A stretch of DNA of 64,000 bases from Lota lota. Its lineage: Eukaryota > Chordata > Actinopteri > Gadiformes > Lotidae. The stretch's first letter is position 1; every line of letters begins with the position of its first letter. The DNA is taken from NCBI GenBank assembly GCA_026745465.1, contig JACYXH010000266.1:1-64000 (forward strand), in the 5' to 3' direction. The notes beneath the pieces are model-generated. The model did not search any database, was not told the origin of the DNA, and was given only the letters and a program-made list of their open reading frames with translations. Both the position numbers and the translations under genes were made by a program. Positions 33,479 through 45,857 of the stretch are shown here, piece after piece.

Positions 33479-34318
33479 ATGGCTGAGGAGATTTACGCCA
33501 TGCCCAACATGATGTCCAAGGTCAGGAATACACAAGGAGAGAGAGAGGAGAGGATAGTGGACATCTTGGTTAGTCCCGAGAGCCTCAGAGATCAACACCA
33601 GGACCATGTGGGGACAGAGGAGTCCTCCATGTCTCTGAGAACAGGAAGAAGTCAGCGGCCGGACGCTGTGAGCCGTCCTAGGTGTCAGATCAGGGCTGTG
33701 GTGGTGCTTCTGGGCCTGCTGGCTGTTGTCTTGCTCGCTAGACTGCTTGGGTTGGCAGTGCAGTACAAGACCGACATGGAGAAGACCATCAAGGAGAAGA
33801 CCGCCATGGAGAAGACCATCATGGAGAAGACTGTAAGCATGGAACGAGACATGGAGCAACTTCTTGAAAGGCTGAAGAATGCGACAGAACAGAGAGACAC
33901 ACTGCTTTGTCAACAGTGCTGTCCAAGTGGTTGGGTAAAGTTTTGTTGTAAATGTTACTGGCTTTCTAATGTGCAGGGATCCTGGAATGAGAGCAGGAAG
34001 TTCTGTGTTTCCCACGGAGCAGATCTGGTGGTTGTGGACAGTAAAGAGGAGATTAACTTCATTAGCAGTTACGGCTCGTACTTCTGGCTCGGAGCGACAG
34101 ATGAGGCCAGAGAAGGGATGTGGAGATGGGTTGATGGAACCGTCCTGTCAGTGGATAACCCCTCCTGGAGCAGAGGGGAACCTGGCGGTGGTGAGGACAG
34201 GAACTGCCTCGTTCTAACGTGGGTCTGGGAGCAGAACCAATATAAATGGACTCGATGGGCAGATGAGAGTTGTGAAGTCGGTATGAGGGGGCTTTGTGAA
34301 CAGAATTTAATGAAGTGA
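33479..34318 (+). CDS. CTL-10: C-type lectin receptor, Arg-type, intact
   Basis: A single-exon protein of 279 residues with the standard start (MAEEIYAMP). The tail keeps Tyr6 but has RNTQ and ILVSP. The span carries Arg (VVLLARLLGL). The stalk has TIKEK, TAMEK, TIMEK and TVSMERDMEQLLERL. The CTLD reads CCPSGWVKFCCKCYWLS, with one extra cysteine (FCC for FGC). It has WLGATD and GEPGGGEDRNC, where PD has become PG. It ends in the beta cassette (WVWEQNQYKWTRWADESCE, then GLCEQNLMK). The PG change and odd cysteine suggest altered ligand binding or pairing. Confidence 0.9.
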   Translation: MAEEIYAMPNMMSKVRNTQGEREERIVDILVSPESLRDQHQDHVGTEESSMSLRTGRSQRPDAVSRPRCQIRAVVVLLGLLAVVLLARLLGLAVQYKTDMEKTIKEKTAMEKTIMEKTVSMERDMEQLLERLKNATEQRDTLLCQQCCPSGWVKFCCKCYWLSNVQGSWNESRKFCVSHGADLVVVDSKEEINFISSYGSYFWLGATDEAREGMWRWVDGTVLSVDNPSWSRGEPGGGEDRNCLVLTWVWEQNQYKWTRWADESCEVGMRGLCEQNLMK

Positions 34319-34735
34319 CTGATAAAAACATTTATTTCTGCCTATTTTGTACATGTACCTTTTTACTTAATGCCAATATACATCAACAGTTTTGTTTCAC
34401 ACTTGTTGGGTTCCGCCATTCGATAAGAGCTGTGATTGGCTGCAAGGTGTTCCTTAAAAGGAGATGACATGAATACTTCACTGGTCACTGCAAGAGCTGT
34501 ACATAGATGCTGCTCTTGTTGCCTTTTTTCAATGTTTCCACAGTTGCTCTTGGTGCTGGAGGCTGAGGTTAGGTGGTAAAGAGTCATGACAGTTATTGAT
34601 TGGTTTTCAGTCTCTGTAAACCACACTAGTTCTCTATCTAGGGCCGCCTTTGTCCCCTCAACGGTGTCAAGATCACCCTCCAAAAGCTTCATTGACATTT
34701 TTACCATGTAGTGTGATCACTACAAAACACTCGTA
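34319..34735. repeat. 3' flank module (after CTL-10), short
   Basis: Starts like the other modules (ATTGGCTGCAAGGTGTTCC, CCTTAAAAGG) and stops near 34740. No gene is seen. Confidence 0.55.
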
Positions 34736-35100
34736 CATAAATGATCTTGTAACACAACAGTGTATAAATGTATAAACGTGGACAACCTGGTGAAAAAGAC
34801 AACTTCATTACCAAGGTTGGAATTGAAAAAAAATAAGAAAGGAATATAGGCTGTCAGTCACAAAAGTGAAACATTGAGAATGGTTGCTCAGCCTCACTGG
34901 TCCACCCATATTTAGCGACATGAATCCCAATTAGTAAAATGGTCTGAAATAATTGTCGGTCATGTGTGACTCTTTAAATGTTCCCGCCGCAAGGAATTGT
35001 GGGACGGCATTATCTCCGTTCACACCGTATCCGTGGTTTGCAGAAACGTACAAATAGCTACATTTCCTTCTGGCGACTGGGTTGATCATAAACACTTACA
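34736..35100. other. Single-copy spacer
   Basis: Sequence not repeated elsewhere in the window; nothing recognised. Confidence 0.4.
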
Positions 35101-35718
35101 TGTATATACAGTTAGACTAGATGTATGTATAAGGTTATAGGCTGTATTGTATATACAGTTAGACTAGATGTATGTATAAGGTTATAAGCTGCATTGTATA
35201 ATTAGTTATAGGCTGTATTGTGTATACAGTTAGACTAGATGTATATATAAGGTTATAGGCTGTATTGTGTATACAGTTAGACTAGATGTATGTATAAGGT
35301 TATAGGCAGTATTGTGTATACAGTTAAACTAGATGTATGTATAAGGTTACAGGCTGTATTGTGTATAGTTAGACTAGATGTACTGTATGTATAAGGTTAT
35401 AGGCTGTATTGTGTATACAGTTAGACTAGATGTATGTATAAGGTTACAGGCTGTATTGTGTATACAGTTAGACTAGATGTATGTATAAGGTTATAGGCTG
35501 TATTGTGTATACAGTTAGACTAGATGTATGTATAAGGTTATAGGCTGTATTGTGTCTACAGTTAGACTAGATGTATGTATAAGGTTACAGGCTGTATTGT
35601 ATAATTAGTTACAGGCTGTATTGTGTATACAGTTAGACTAGATGTATGTATAAGGTTATAGGCTGTATTGTATAATTAGTTATAGGCTGTATTGTGTATA
35701 CAGTTAGACTAGATGTAT
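35101..35718. repeat. About 47-bp minisatellite, about 12 units
   Basis: Units contain GTTAGACTAGATGTATGTAT and AAGGTTATAGGCTGTATTGT. Some units are shortened (TATAATTAGTTATAGGCTG). It sits exactly between single-copy spacer and a receptor 3' flank module. Confidence 0.9.
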
Positions 35719-36475
35719 AGATGCTGTTCTTGTTGCCTTTTTTTTAAATCAATGTTGCCACGGTTGCTCTTGTTGCTGGAGAATGAGGTTAGGTGGTAAA
35801 GAGTCATGACAGTCATTGGTTGGTTTTCAGTCGCTGTAAACCACACTAGTTCTCTATCTAGGGCCGCTTTTTCCCCTTCTACGGTGTCAAAATCACCCTT
35901 CAAAATATGAAATGGACATTTATAACAGATGTGTTCAAAGCAGACGTTTTGAACTAGATTGATTTTTATATTGAATTGTATTTATCCTTTGGTACCATGT
36001 GGTGTGATCACTATAAAACACTTGTTTATAAAGGATCTAGTTGTTCTACGGTGTTCCGATAGCAGAACAGTAGTCTTGTGTCCTGGTGTCTGAACAGGCT
36101 TGTAGGTCTGCACTTGGACTCTTTCAGCGGCTCCACATTGAACCGATCTTTTATTTGCTTTGGGACTGATGAAAGTTTCTGTTGAAAGTCCACTATTTCT
36201 TCAGCTTCAATCATTTTAATTGCAGTGTTTGCCCTGAACTTTTCATATTTATATTTTTTTAATCTTTAAAACCAAACATTATATAATATCTCTCACTCTA
36301 AACAAATTATACAATAAACCATATTTTGAAATCATCTAACCTTTAACATATTATTTTGGCACAGGCCTATGGCAGACATATGTATTTCAACCATGTCTTA
36401 ATGTATATTTTGATCTCTTTGAAGTAAGTAGAACAATCTCAACATTGCTGATATGACCCTAAGTGATGCAGCGCA
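35719..36475. repeat. Orphan 3' flank module and start of CTL-11 promoter block
   Basis: A 3' module without a receptor in front of it (GATGCTGTTCTTGTTGCC, then GGTTAGGTGGTAAAGAGTC) marks a lost gene. It runs into the promoter block of CTL-11, which the hAT element splits at 36483. Confidence 0.55.
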
Positions 36476-36483
36476 CATACCAC
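36476..36483. repeat. hAT target-site duplication, left
   Basis: CATACCAC, identical to 40383-40390. The uninterrupted sequence GCGCACATACCACTGACAC exists upstream of CTL-1, 3 and 13. Confidence 0.95.
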
Positions 36484-37163
36484 CAGAGGTGGGTAGAGTA
36501 GCCAAAAATTGTACTCAAGTAAAAGTACTGTTACTTCAGAATAATATGACTCAAGTAAAAGTAAAAAGTAGTCATCCAAATAATTACTTGAGTAAGAGTA
36601 AAAAAGTACTTGGTGAAAAAACTACTCAAGTACTGAGTAACTGTTGAGTAACGTCTGATTAATTTTTTAACACAAGACAACAATCAAACAGACAAAAATA
36701 ATACAAAATAATCATCTTTAGGCAAATTATAGTTAATCCAATCAATAAAATACATTTAAATATAGAAATAAATTACAAAATAGCTTAAATTCAAATAATT
36801 CAGGTAAATTAAAAAATACAATAAATAAAATAATAAAAAATAATAAATAAATAAGCACAAGTAACACAAATTTCCAAACCTTTATACTTTTTTTACCAGG
36901 CAGAACTAGAACGAGGCAGCCCATAAACTCTCATAAACTGTGTGTGTGTGTCTCCAGTGACAGAACAACAGAAGGAAACACACACACATTTCATACCAGG
37001 CATGCAGAACAGAAAAAGCACCTCAAAACTCCCACAGATAGACAACAGATTTGGCAATATTCTAACCTTTAGGCTGACACTGGCCCTTTACATAGCGGAG
37101 TCAACACTCCAGGAACTCTTTGGCACAGTAACATGAGAACCCTTTTATATTGAAGGCCCCACT

Positions 37164-37334
<171 letters not shown>

Positions 37335-37368
37335 AAAACATGCAGAAACAAACTATTTCACCAAAGAA

Positions 37369-39911
37369 TCACTCAGTGATGTCACTATTAAGCTTCAACA
37401 GTAGCTGGCTCTCAAGGTTCTTGCTGTGAAGCTGTGATCGTTTAGCAGTGAACAGGAGTCCTGCATGACTGAAAAGTCTCTCACAGGCTGCAGATGCAGG
37501 AAGACCTGTGTTGACTTTGAGTGACAGCTTCTTGATGCGAGGAAAGGTGTTGAGTAGATCCATACCTGCAGGGGACAGACATGAAAGGTACCTCTCCAGC
37601 TCTCCTACTTGTGATTTTCCCAAATCCATAGATGCAAAGAAGTCGTCTTCATCAGAGAGGCCGCTGTTTGCGCTGGTGACATCATCCAAGTCGGTGTCGA
37701 GGTGATTTCTGATGTAGTCAAGGCCTGTGGGTTTTAAGGGAAGATAAATCGTTTTTCAAACGAATTAAGTCTGCACATTATTCTTACCCTTCTAATGTAT
37801 AGGCTGTCAAGCTGCTGATGTTTGACATTAAAAGCTACCTGAGCTTCTAACTATATTGCCACCCTGTGGTTTGTCACTGACACACTATAATCCTAAATGA
37901 CAGTAATATTATACAGAGTTGTATAGGTCAATGTCTACTGCTTCACATTTGAATTGATAAACAAGTATATTTACCAGCATTTAAGATGTTCTCCTCTGTG
38001 GTCCAGGAGGTTCTGAATCTTGGTAGGAATATTGCTGCTGCAATCAGCTCAGGCTCTTTCATGACGTCTCCAAAACGTTTCTGGATCCCTTGCTGCAGGG
38101 CGTGAACAAGCGTTGTACACATTTTGCAAGTTGACTCCAACCTCTTCAGCTTGTCCCGCAACTGGTAAAGTGTTGGCAGCAGGAGGCCCATATGCACAGA
38201 TGATTCCCCTTGGAGGATATTAAGGGCCATGGCAACAGGCTTCATCACAGCAGCATACTCGACCAAAAACCCCATTTCAGCTGGATTGAACCTATAAAAG
38301 ATGTAACGATAAGAAAATTACTTATAGCTATTTCTGGTACAATGTCTTTATTATGCATTGTAGATGTTTAATACACAAATAAATATAAATAAATTAGTTA
38401 AATTATTTAATTGAAGTCATCCACAATTGTCACACCACCATGCAAAGAAAACTTAGTTACTTGAGACAAGTGGATTCACCCATTAATCAGCAAGGCTTAT
38501 TTATTTTTATTATTCTTTAAAAACAAAATATAAATTTTGTCAACTTACATCTTTATCTTTAATGCTGTGCAGACATTGCGAATTGCTTGTTCTCCTTGCT
38601 CTCGGTGAATGCGCACAATCCTTTCTACAGCGAGGAACAGGGAGCTCCAGCGTGTCTGATTGGGTCGGAGAAACTGCAGCTTGCATTCACGTTCCACTGT
38701 TTCATGAGCCATGGTTGACCTGCTGGTTTTATTCCAAAGAGCATGAGATTTTGCAAAAGCAGACCGAGACAGCCTCTTGTAGGTTTCGTTTGCAGCTCCT
38801 CCTGCAGCAGTGGCATCAACTGTGGATATAAGATTGAGGAGATGGCATGCACACTTTTGGTGCCTTGGAAGTTGGTACTCAAGGCCTGTGTTGTCATCCA
38901 GAATAGCGGACACATCTTGATACTCCACCTCTGACTCACTCTGATCTTCTGTTGCATCATCAAGGGTGGAGTCACTCTCCTCTTGTACATTGATGGCTTC
39001 CTCCTCTTTCTCCTCACCATATAATCGAAAGGCCTTCAGGAAGTTTGAGCCACTGTCTGTTGTCGTCCTGGTCACTTTTTCCCTAATGTGGTACTCAGAA
39101 TGTATTTCCTCTAATGCAGCAGCAAGGACATCAAACGTGTGCGAGCCTTTGACAGGTCTACAAACCAATGCAGCGGAGTGCCTCTTCAGTGAGGTGTTGT
39201 CTATCCAGTGACAGGTGACACCTAAGTAGCTACGTTGTCTGGCAGACCAGCAGTCTGTTGTGGTAGCAACATAGTTCACAGCACTCAGCTTTTTTGATGA
39301 TTATGCTCTTCTTCTGTTTTGCAGCTTCTTGTATTCTTGTGCATAACGTTTTCCTTGTCATTACTGTATGAGGTTGCAAGGTTTCTATCAAAGTCTTGAA
39401 GGATAGCGTCTCAACCACAGAAAATGGTTGGTGGGCCTCACATACAAAATTTAGCACCAGCTTGTCAAGTGTTGCTTGTGTTACCCGCCCTGGGGCAGCG
39501 AATGCTGTGATTTTTTCATTTTTCACAAGAGTATCACTGGAAGAGGAGGTCTTACGCTTTCTGTGGTTCTCTAGTAAGTCTGTGTACTTTGCCAGTTTGT
39601 TGGGGGTGAACCCTCTGTGGACAAAAAAAAATCTGTGAGGCTACAGGGAGATCAAGACATTAAAAGAGACTTATGATCACATCAAATTTGGATATATATA
39701 TATAGAAAATGTTTAAAACATATGTAACCTAAAAGACAAACATTCGCCTATCCACAGCAACAAAAAACAAATAATTTAGGAAACTTACCGCTACATGTTT
39801 CCTCAAGTTAGACGTTGAGTTCTTGAATGCTGAAATGTCTTTTTGTTTTGGTAGACACAGAAGACACCGCATAATGCAGCTGCTCTTTCGCACGTTTACT
39901 AAGGCAAACAT
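37369..39911 (-). pseudogene. hAT transposase (BED finger, catalytic region, dimerisation domain)
   Basis: On the - strand, exon 1 (39911 to about 39790) encodes a BED-type finger (CLLC...STSNLRKHVA) and ends in GTAAGT. A second exon (about 39610 to 38549) holds NYVATTTDCWSARQRSYLGV, then GSHTFDV, TTDSGSNFLKAF and CHLLNLI. It ends KIKD|GTAAGT. A third (about 38293-37977, FNPAEMGFLVEY...TTEENILNA) and a fourth (about 37720-37369) follow. The last contains the hAT dimerisation signature LPASAACERLF and LLLKLN. One frameshift at an A-run near 39290 splits exon 2, and upstream of the BED finger I see no clear ATG. It is probably inactive. Splice sites are read by eye. Confidence 0.82.
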
Positions 39912-40382
39912 GCTTTCAATATGAGGCCAGGGGTGCGGGTGTTCCTCCTCGTCTGTGTCTGCATTGCCGACGGCTAATTCTGACGTTTTTGTGTTGCTAC
40001 GACTGTAAAGCTAACCCGTCCCGCCACTAAGCTTGAGTTTGGTAACGTGACGAGACAGCACAACTACTTTGATTGGTGAAACACAGTCACGTGGTAGAGC
40101 CTTAGCGGAAGTCTCTCTCTGTCAAAATAAAATATTAAAATGAGGCGTACGCGGGGGGATAAAGACAATGACGCGTAGAATACCAAAGAGGTCAAAAGAA
40201 AAGTAACGAGCTCATTGTAGCCTAATGTAGCGGAGTAAGAGTACCGTTTCTTCTTCACAAATCTACTCAAGTAAAAGTAAAAAGTATAGTGATTTAAAAC
40301 TACTCCTAGGAGTATAATCTTTTCAAAAACTTACTCAAGTAAATGTAACGGAGTAAATGTAGCGCGTTACTACCCACCTCTG

Positions 40383-40569
40383 CATACCACTGATACACAG
40401 TGCCTCTATGAGCAGAAGTAGAAAGTAACATCTGGTTAAAAGGCTTCCTGTTTGTTCAAAGTGAGTGTTACAACTTTGGCATGCTAGCATACAGAACGCA
40501 CAGAAAAACCAACCACTCGTAGGAGTAGGACGATAAGATAAACTCTGTGAAAACAGTTTTGACCAGAAA
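40383..40569 (+). promoter_or_regulatory. CTL-11 promoter block, 3' part, after the hAT insertion
   Basis: The right target duplication CATACCAC (40383-40390) is followed by the rest of the conserved block up to the ATG. The region 5' of the TATA-like part (CTCTATGAGCAG) is now 3.9 kb away. Confidence 0.6.
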
Positions 40570-41484
40570 ATGGCTGAGGAGATTTACGCCAGGCCCAACA
40601 TGATGACCAAGGCCAGGTATACACAAGGAGAGAGAGAGGAGAGGATAGTGGACATCTACGCTAGCCTTGAGAGCCTCAGAGATCAACACCAGGACCATGT
40701 GGGGACAGAGGAGTCCTCCATGTCTCTGAGAACAGGAAGAAGTCAGCGGCCGGACGCTGTGAGCCCTCCTAGGTGTCCGATCAGGGCTGTGGTGGTGCTT
40801 CTGGGCCTGCTGTCTGTTGTCCTGCTGGCTGGACTGCTTGGGTTGGCAGTGCAGTACAAGACCGTCATGGAGAAGACCATCAAGGAGAAGACCGCCATGG
40901 AGAAGACCATCATGGAGAAGACTGTAAGCATGGACAGAGACATGGAGAAAACCATCAAGGAGAAGACCGCCATGGAGAAGACCTTCATGGAGAAGACTGT
41001 AAGCATGGACAGAGACATGGAGCAACTTCGCCAAAGGCTGAAGAATGTGACAGAACAGAGAGACGGACTGCTTTGTCAACAGTGCTGTCCAAGTGGTTGG
41101 GATAAGTTTGGTTGTAAATGTTACAGGCTTTCCGACGTGAAGGGATCCTGGAATAAGAGCAGGAAGTTCTGTTTTTCCCAAGGAGCAGATCTTGTGGTTG
41201 TGGACAGTAAAGAGGAGATGGACTTCATTAGCAGGCATCGCTCATCATTCTGGCTCGGAGCGACAGATGAGGCCAGAGAAGGGATGTGGAGATGGGTTGA
41301 TGGAACCGTCCTGTCAGTGGATAACCCCTCCTGGAGCAGAGGGAAACCTAACGGTGGTGAGGACCAGAACTGCCTCGTTCTATCGGGGGTCTGGGAGCAG
41401 AACTATTATAAATGGACTCGATGGGCAGATGAGAGTTGTGAAGTCAGTATGAGGGGGCTTTGTGAACAGAATTTAATGAAGTGA
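40570..41484 (+). CDS. CTL-11: C-type lectin receptor, Tyr-type, longest stalk
   Basis: A single-exon protein of 304 residues, the longest copy. The tail has EEIYAR, RYTQ and IYASL; the span has Gly (LLAGLLGL). The stalk (about 96-169) carries two copies of a 22-residue block: MEKTIKEKTAMEKT, then I/F, then MEKTVSMDRD. This is a stalk-length expansion by block duplication. The CTLD has CCPSGWDKFGCKCYRLS, WLGATD and GKPNGGEDQNC (PN, as in mannose-type EPN, but with Lys before it). It ends in the beta cassette with TRWADESCE. Of all copies this is nearest to a Ca2+-binding pattern (KPN plus WAD), though Glu is missing. Confidence 0.9.
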   Translation: MAEEIYARPNMMTKARYTQGEREERIVDIYASLESLRDQHQDHVGTEESSMSLRTGRSQRPDAVSPPRCPIRAVVVLLGLLSVVLLAGLLGLAVQYKTVMEKTIKEKTAMEKTIMEKTVSMDRDMEKTIKEKTAMEKTFMEKTVSMDRDMEQLRQRLKNVTEQRDGLLCQQCCPSGWDKFGCKCYRLSDVKGSWNKSRKFCFSQGADLVVVDSKEEMDFISRHRSSFWLGATDEAREGMWRWVDGTVLSVDNPSWSRGKPNGGEDQNCLVLSGVWEQNYYKWTRWADESCEVSMRGLCEQNLMK

Positions 41485-42188
41485 CTGATAAAAACTTTTA
41501 TTTGTGCCTATTTTGTACATATACCTTTTCACTTAATGCCATTATACATCTTCTGTTTTGTTTCATACTTGTTGGGTTCCGCCATCAGAAAAGAGCTGTG
41601 ATTGGCTGCAAGGTGTTCCTTAAAAGGAGATGACATGAATACTTCACTGGTCAATGCAGGAGCTGTACATACTTGCTGCTCGTTTTACATTTAGTTATTT
41701 CAATGTTTCCACAGTTGCTCTTGGTGCTGGAGGCTGAGGTTAGGTGGTAAAGAGTCATGACAGTCATTGGCTGGTTTTCAGTCTCTGTAAACCACACTAG
41801 TTCTCTATCTAGGGCCGCCTTTGTCCCCTCAACGGTGTCAAGATCACCCTTCAAAAAAATGAAATGGACATTTATATCATAAGATGTGTTATAAAAGTAA
41901 ACGTTTAAACTATATTTTATTTTATTGATAAAATAAAATCGTGTGATCACTATAAAACACTGGTTTATAAATAATCTAGTTGTTCTACGGTGTTCAGATA
42001 GCAGAACAGTAGTCTTGTGTCCTGGTGTCTGAACAGGCTTGTAGGTCTGCACTTGGACTCTTTCAGCGGCTCCACATTGAACCAATCTTTTATTTGCTTT
42101 GGGACTGATGAAGGTTTCTGTTGAAAGTCCACTATTTCTTCACCTTCAATCATTTTAATTGCAGTGTTTGCCCTGAACTTTTCATATA

Positions 42189-42257
<69 letters not shown>

Positions 42258-42620
42258 CCAAACATTGTATATTAAACCATATTTTGAAATCATCTAACCT
42301 TTACCATCTTATTTTGGCATAGGCTTATGGCAAGCATATGTATTTCTACCATGTCTTAATGTGTATTCTGATGTCTTTTCAGTAAGTAGAACAATCTGAA
42401 CATTGCTGATATGACACTAAGTGATGCAGTGCACAAATAACTGACACAGAGTGCCTTTTTAAGCAGAAGTAGAAAGTAACATCTGGTTAAAAGACTTCCT
42501 GTTTGGTGATAGTGGGTGTTAAGACTTTGGCATGCTGGCATACAGAACGCATAGAAAGAACAACCACTCGTAGGAGTAGGACGATGAGATCAACTCTGTG
42601 AAAACAGTTTTGACCAGAAT
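41485..42620. repeat. Spacer between CTL-11 and CTL-12
   Basis: A 3' flank module, an (AT)n at 42190-42253, then the internal-type promoter block. No other gene is seen. Confidence 0.5.
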
Positions 42621-43337
42621 ATGGCTGAGGAGATTTACGCCAAACCCAACATGATGACCAAGGCCAGGTATACACAAGGAAAGAGAGAGGAGAGGATAGT
42701 GGACATCTACGCTAGCCTTGAGAGCCTTAGAGATCAACACCAGGACCATGTGGGGACAGAGGAGTCCTCCATGTCTCTGAGAACAGGAAGAAGTCAGCGG
42801 CCAGACGCTGTGAGCCCTCCTAGGTGTCCGATCAGGGCTGTGGTGGTGCTTCTGGGCCTGCTGTCTGTTGTCCTGCTGGCTGGACTGCTTGGGTTGGCAG
42901 TGCAGTACAAGACCGTCATGGAGCAAGTCCTCCAAAGGCTGAAGAATGTGACAGAACAGAGAGACGCACTGCTTTGTCAACAGTGCTGTCCAAGTGGTTG
43001 GGATAAGTTTGGTTGTAATTGTTACTTGTTTTCCAGTGTGTGGTGATCCTGGAATAAGAGCAGGGAGTTCTGTGTTTCCCAAGGAGCAGATTTGGTGGTT
43101 GTGGACAGTGAAGAGGAGATGGACTTCATTAGCAGGAACGTCGCGAACTTCTGGCTCGGAGCGACAGATGAGGCCAGAGAAGGGATGTGGAGATGGGTTG
43201 ATGGAACCGTCCTGTCAGTGGATAACCCCTCCTGGAGCAGAGGGAAACCAGACGGTGGTGAGGACCAGAACTGTCTCAAGGTAAAAGTCTCGGAGGAGAC
43301 CAAATATAAATGGAGAAGTGAGAGCTGTGAAGACTAA
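42621..43337 (+). pseudogene. CTL-12: C-type lectin receptor, Tyr-type, two stops
   Basis: Standard start, IYASL tail, Gly span and short VMEQVLQRL stalk. A G-to-T change makes TGA at 43044-43046 (SSVW then stop; CTL-16 has GGA). The frame then continues to TAA at 43335-43337, the same CED-TAA lesion as CTL-6. The CTLD otherwise has WLGATD, GKPDGGEDQNC and an alpha-like end. Confidence 0.87.
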
Positions 43338-44545
43338 AACAAGGGGATTTGTGAACGTGATTTAGTAAAAATGATTGATGAAAACATTTCTTGATACCTA
43401 TTTTTTGTACATCATAATGATGTAAAAAATATGTTAAATGTTGAATTGGATTTTGACTTTGGTACCACGTGGTGTGACCACCACAAAACACTTATGTAAA
43501 TGATCTAGTTGTTCCACGGTGTTCAGATAGCAGAACAGTAGACTTGTGTCCTGGTGTCTGAACAGGCTTGTAGGTCTTTACTTGAGACTGTTTCAGCGGC
43601 TCCAGGAGCCTGATTTTACAAGCTGTACAAGTCTGAACCCAAGTGGTCAAACAAGACATTGTCGCTTCAAAAATGCTAGCAATTTAGATTTGTGTTACTG
43701 AAGGAACACTGTTGAATGTATACGGTATATGCATTCGCACACATTCAGAGTAAATTGTAATGAAGTCTGTATATCTACTGTATATTGAACTGTTTGATTT
43801 AGTGAATATATATATATACATATGTATTTGTAAAGAAACTCTTGAGTTATTTACTTAGCTTATTTTATTATTTGGATTTGGTTTAGCCTTTGTCTCTTCG
43901 AACAGACATTGAATTGATATTAAATTACTTTTGGGTCTGGTGAATAAATAATTACTATTGCCAATCAAATGTTTCATCTGTAATATTTTTAATGGCAGTG
44001 TTTGCCCTGAACTTTTCTGATCTTTGCAAAATACCACTTAGCATATGTTATTTCTATATGTTTGTATAAATTACTAACCAAAAGTTGTGTACAATCTCTT
44101 GAATGTCTTAACCCTGTTCTATGTCAAATCAATAATAAATTGTATATGAAACAATCATTTGAAATCGTCTAACCTTTTTATTAACAACAAATATTAATAT
44201 TAAATGTTTTAAGGTCCTGTGTTTCTTCTCTTCAAGCAGAGAATCAAGTTCTGCTATGTAACTCATTTCTGAGTAAATCAGGATATCACGGTGTATAACC
44301 ATGGTAACACATCATTGATATCAGCTACCTGATCACAAGCCATGTTGGAGCGACTAATGCTTGTTTTATATTCACACTTTCATCTTCATTGCAATGAATG
44401 ACGACGTGCCCTTGAGCAAGTGTCTTCAGAGCAGCAGGTTGCTGGTGTGTCTATGAAACCACAGCAGCAGATCCACAACACCAGTTTGACCAGTCAGTAA
44501 CGTGATGACCTGACGGAACAGCACAGCATGCGTCCACACTGGGCT
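43338..44545. repeat. Shortened 3' flank module (after CTL-12)
   Basis: Short form as after CTL-6, with the same AT-rich details (TACATATGTATTTGTAAAGA). No gene is seen. Confidence 0.6.
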
Positions 44546-45123
44546 TCATCTGATTGGTCGTCCAGCCGCCCATCCTCCCAGAGACCCGGGGGTCTGGGAG
44601 CCGGGGGCCCCGAAGGCGTCCCTCAGCAGGCGGTCCAGGTTGTGTGTGTACTGGTCCCGGGTGGGGCCCGCCCCGCCCAGCTGGAGGGGCTGGAGGTGTG
44701 GATGGGGTGGGGCGTACGGGAAGGGAGCGTGCAGCTGGCTCAGCGTCAGCCAGAAGGCGTCCGGGTCCACCTGGATCAGGTGACGGAACACGCTGGCAGG
44801 GAGCAGGAAGGGGAGGGGTCAGCGACACACGGAGCCACCTTTTCACTTGGGCGCAGGATCTCAATAGGATTTCATGTGTTCATATTTCACCCATCGTGCT
44901 CGCTTGGCTTGAATCCAATTGGTGGGACTTTGTAACATTTCTTGACCCTCACCCATTTCTTGGCCAAATTACAATTACATTTTAAGAAGTGTGTGTGTGT
45001 GTGTGGGGCGGGGGGGTTGACTGTGGCACTGCTACCTTAGACACGCCTCCTGAAGGCTGATTGGTTGTCTACAGCTCAGGTAGGGAAGGCAGGCATCACA
45101 GACAGCATCCAGGTCAGCCTCAC
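44546..45123 (-). pseudogene. TTI1-like 3' end, copy 6
   Basis: Exons 45123-45036 and 44792-44546, splice sites intact. The intron shares a GTGGGGCGGGGGGGTTGAC stretch with copy 4 only. Confidence 0.73.
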
Positions 45124-45182
45124 CTGAACCACACAGTAACACAGAGGAATAAAGACGTGTGTATTATTACATGTGTATGTAC

Positions 45183-45244
45183 GGGGGCGGGGTTAGTCTA
45201 GTGGTTAGGGTGTCCAAAGGGTCCGGGTTCGATCCCAGAGGTCC
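45183..45244 (+). repeat. tRNA-like SINE-type sequence, copy 6
   Basis: Same A/B-box-like head, followed by featureless spacer. Confidence 0.55.
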
Positions 45245-45608
45245 TCTGCTTCTCTCTCCAGGTTGATGGCAGCTAAATGTAGGAGTAGGACCCGGACATG
45301 AAATTGTCTTTAAGAATTAATATTAATGTTTTTAAGAAGCTCAGTTTGCTCCTTTGAATTTGTTTTTGCCACAGTGTACACTCAAGAACACAAAACTCAG
45401 CTCATGGAGTTTCTTTAGAAATGACAACTCTTGGTTGACCACCAGGGGTCAGACTTGTACAGCTTGTAAATTCAGGCTGTTGGAGCAGAACCACAAGCCT
45501 AATAGCAGAATACAAATCTACTGTTCTGTTTTCTGCTCACCAGATACCAGAAGCACACTGTTTTGAACAGACACCAATGTTGTTAACAGTATTTGTTTGT
45601 TGTATTTG

Positions 45609-45857
45609 TTAAAGGAACAGTAGGGATTTTTTCTGTAAATGATTAAGTTAAAAAAAGAGCAAATGATTCATAACATTCCAGCATCTATCTGAAAAGCAAA
45701 TTGTTTCAAAATAAAAAACAAAATTCAAGGAGTTTGCTTGATTGTAGTTGGCTGTCCAAAATTGGTCAACCTGCCGGTCAGAAAACAACTGATCAGTCTT
45801 ATCAAATTCTTGTCAATTAGTTGAATTTCCTCTGAATCTTGCCTATTGCTCCTTTAA
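45609..45857. mobile_element. TTAA-ended MITE-like element, copy 6
   Basis: A 249-bp copy with inverted TTAAAGGA-type ends. Confidence 0.6.

Noticed and set aside
36942-37136. Small + strand frames within the hAT element
   Set aside because: They lie outside or antisense to the transposase exons and show no known domain.
40468-41238. Long - strand open frames opposite the receptors (up to 256 codons), present in nearly every copy
   Set aside because: They recur because the + strand genes are near-identical. They start and stop in non-coding flank, have no recognisable domain, and are mirror images of the repeat-rich stalk and tail.
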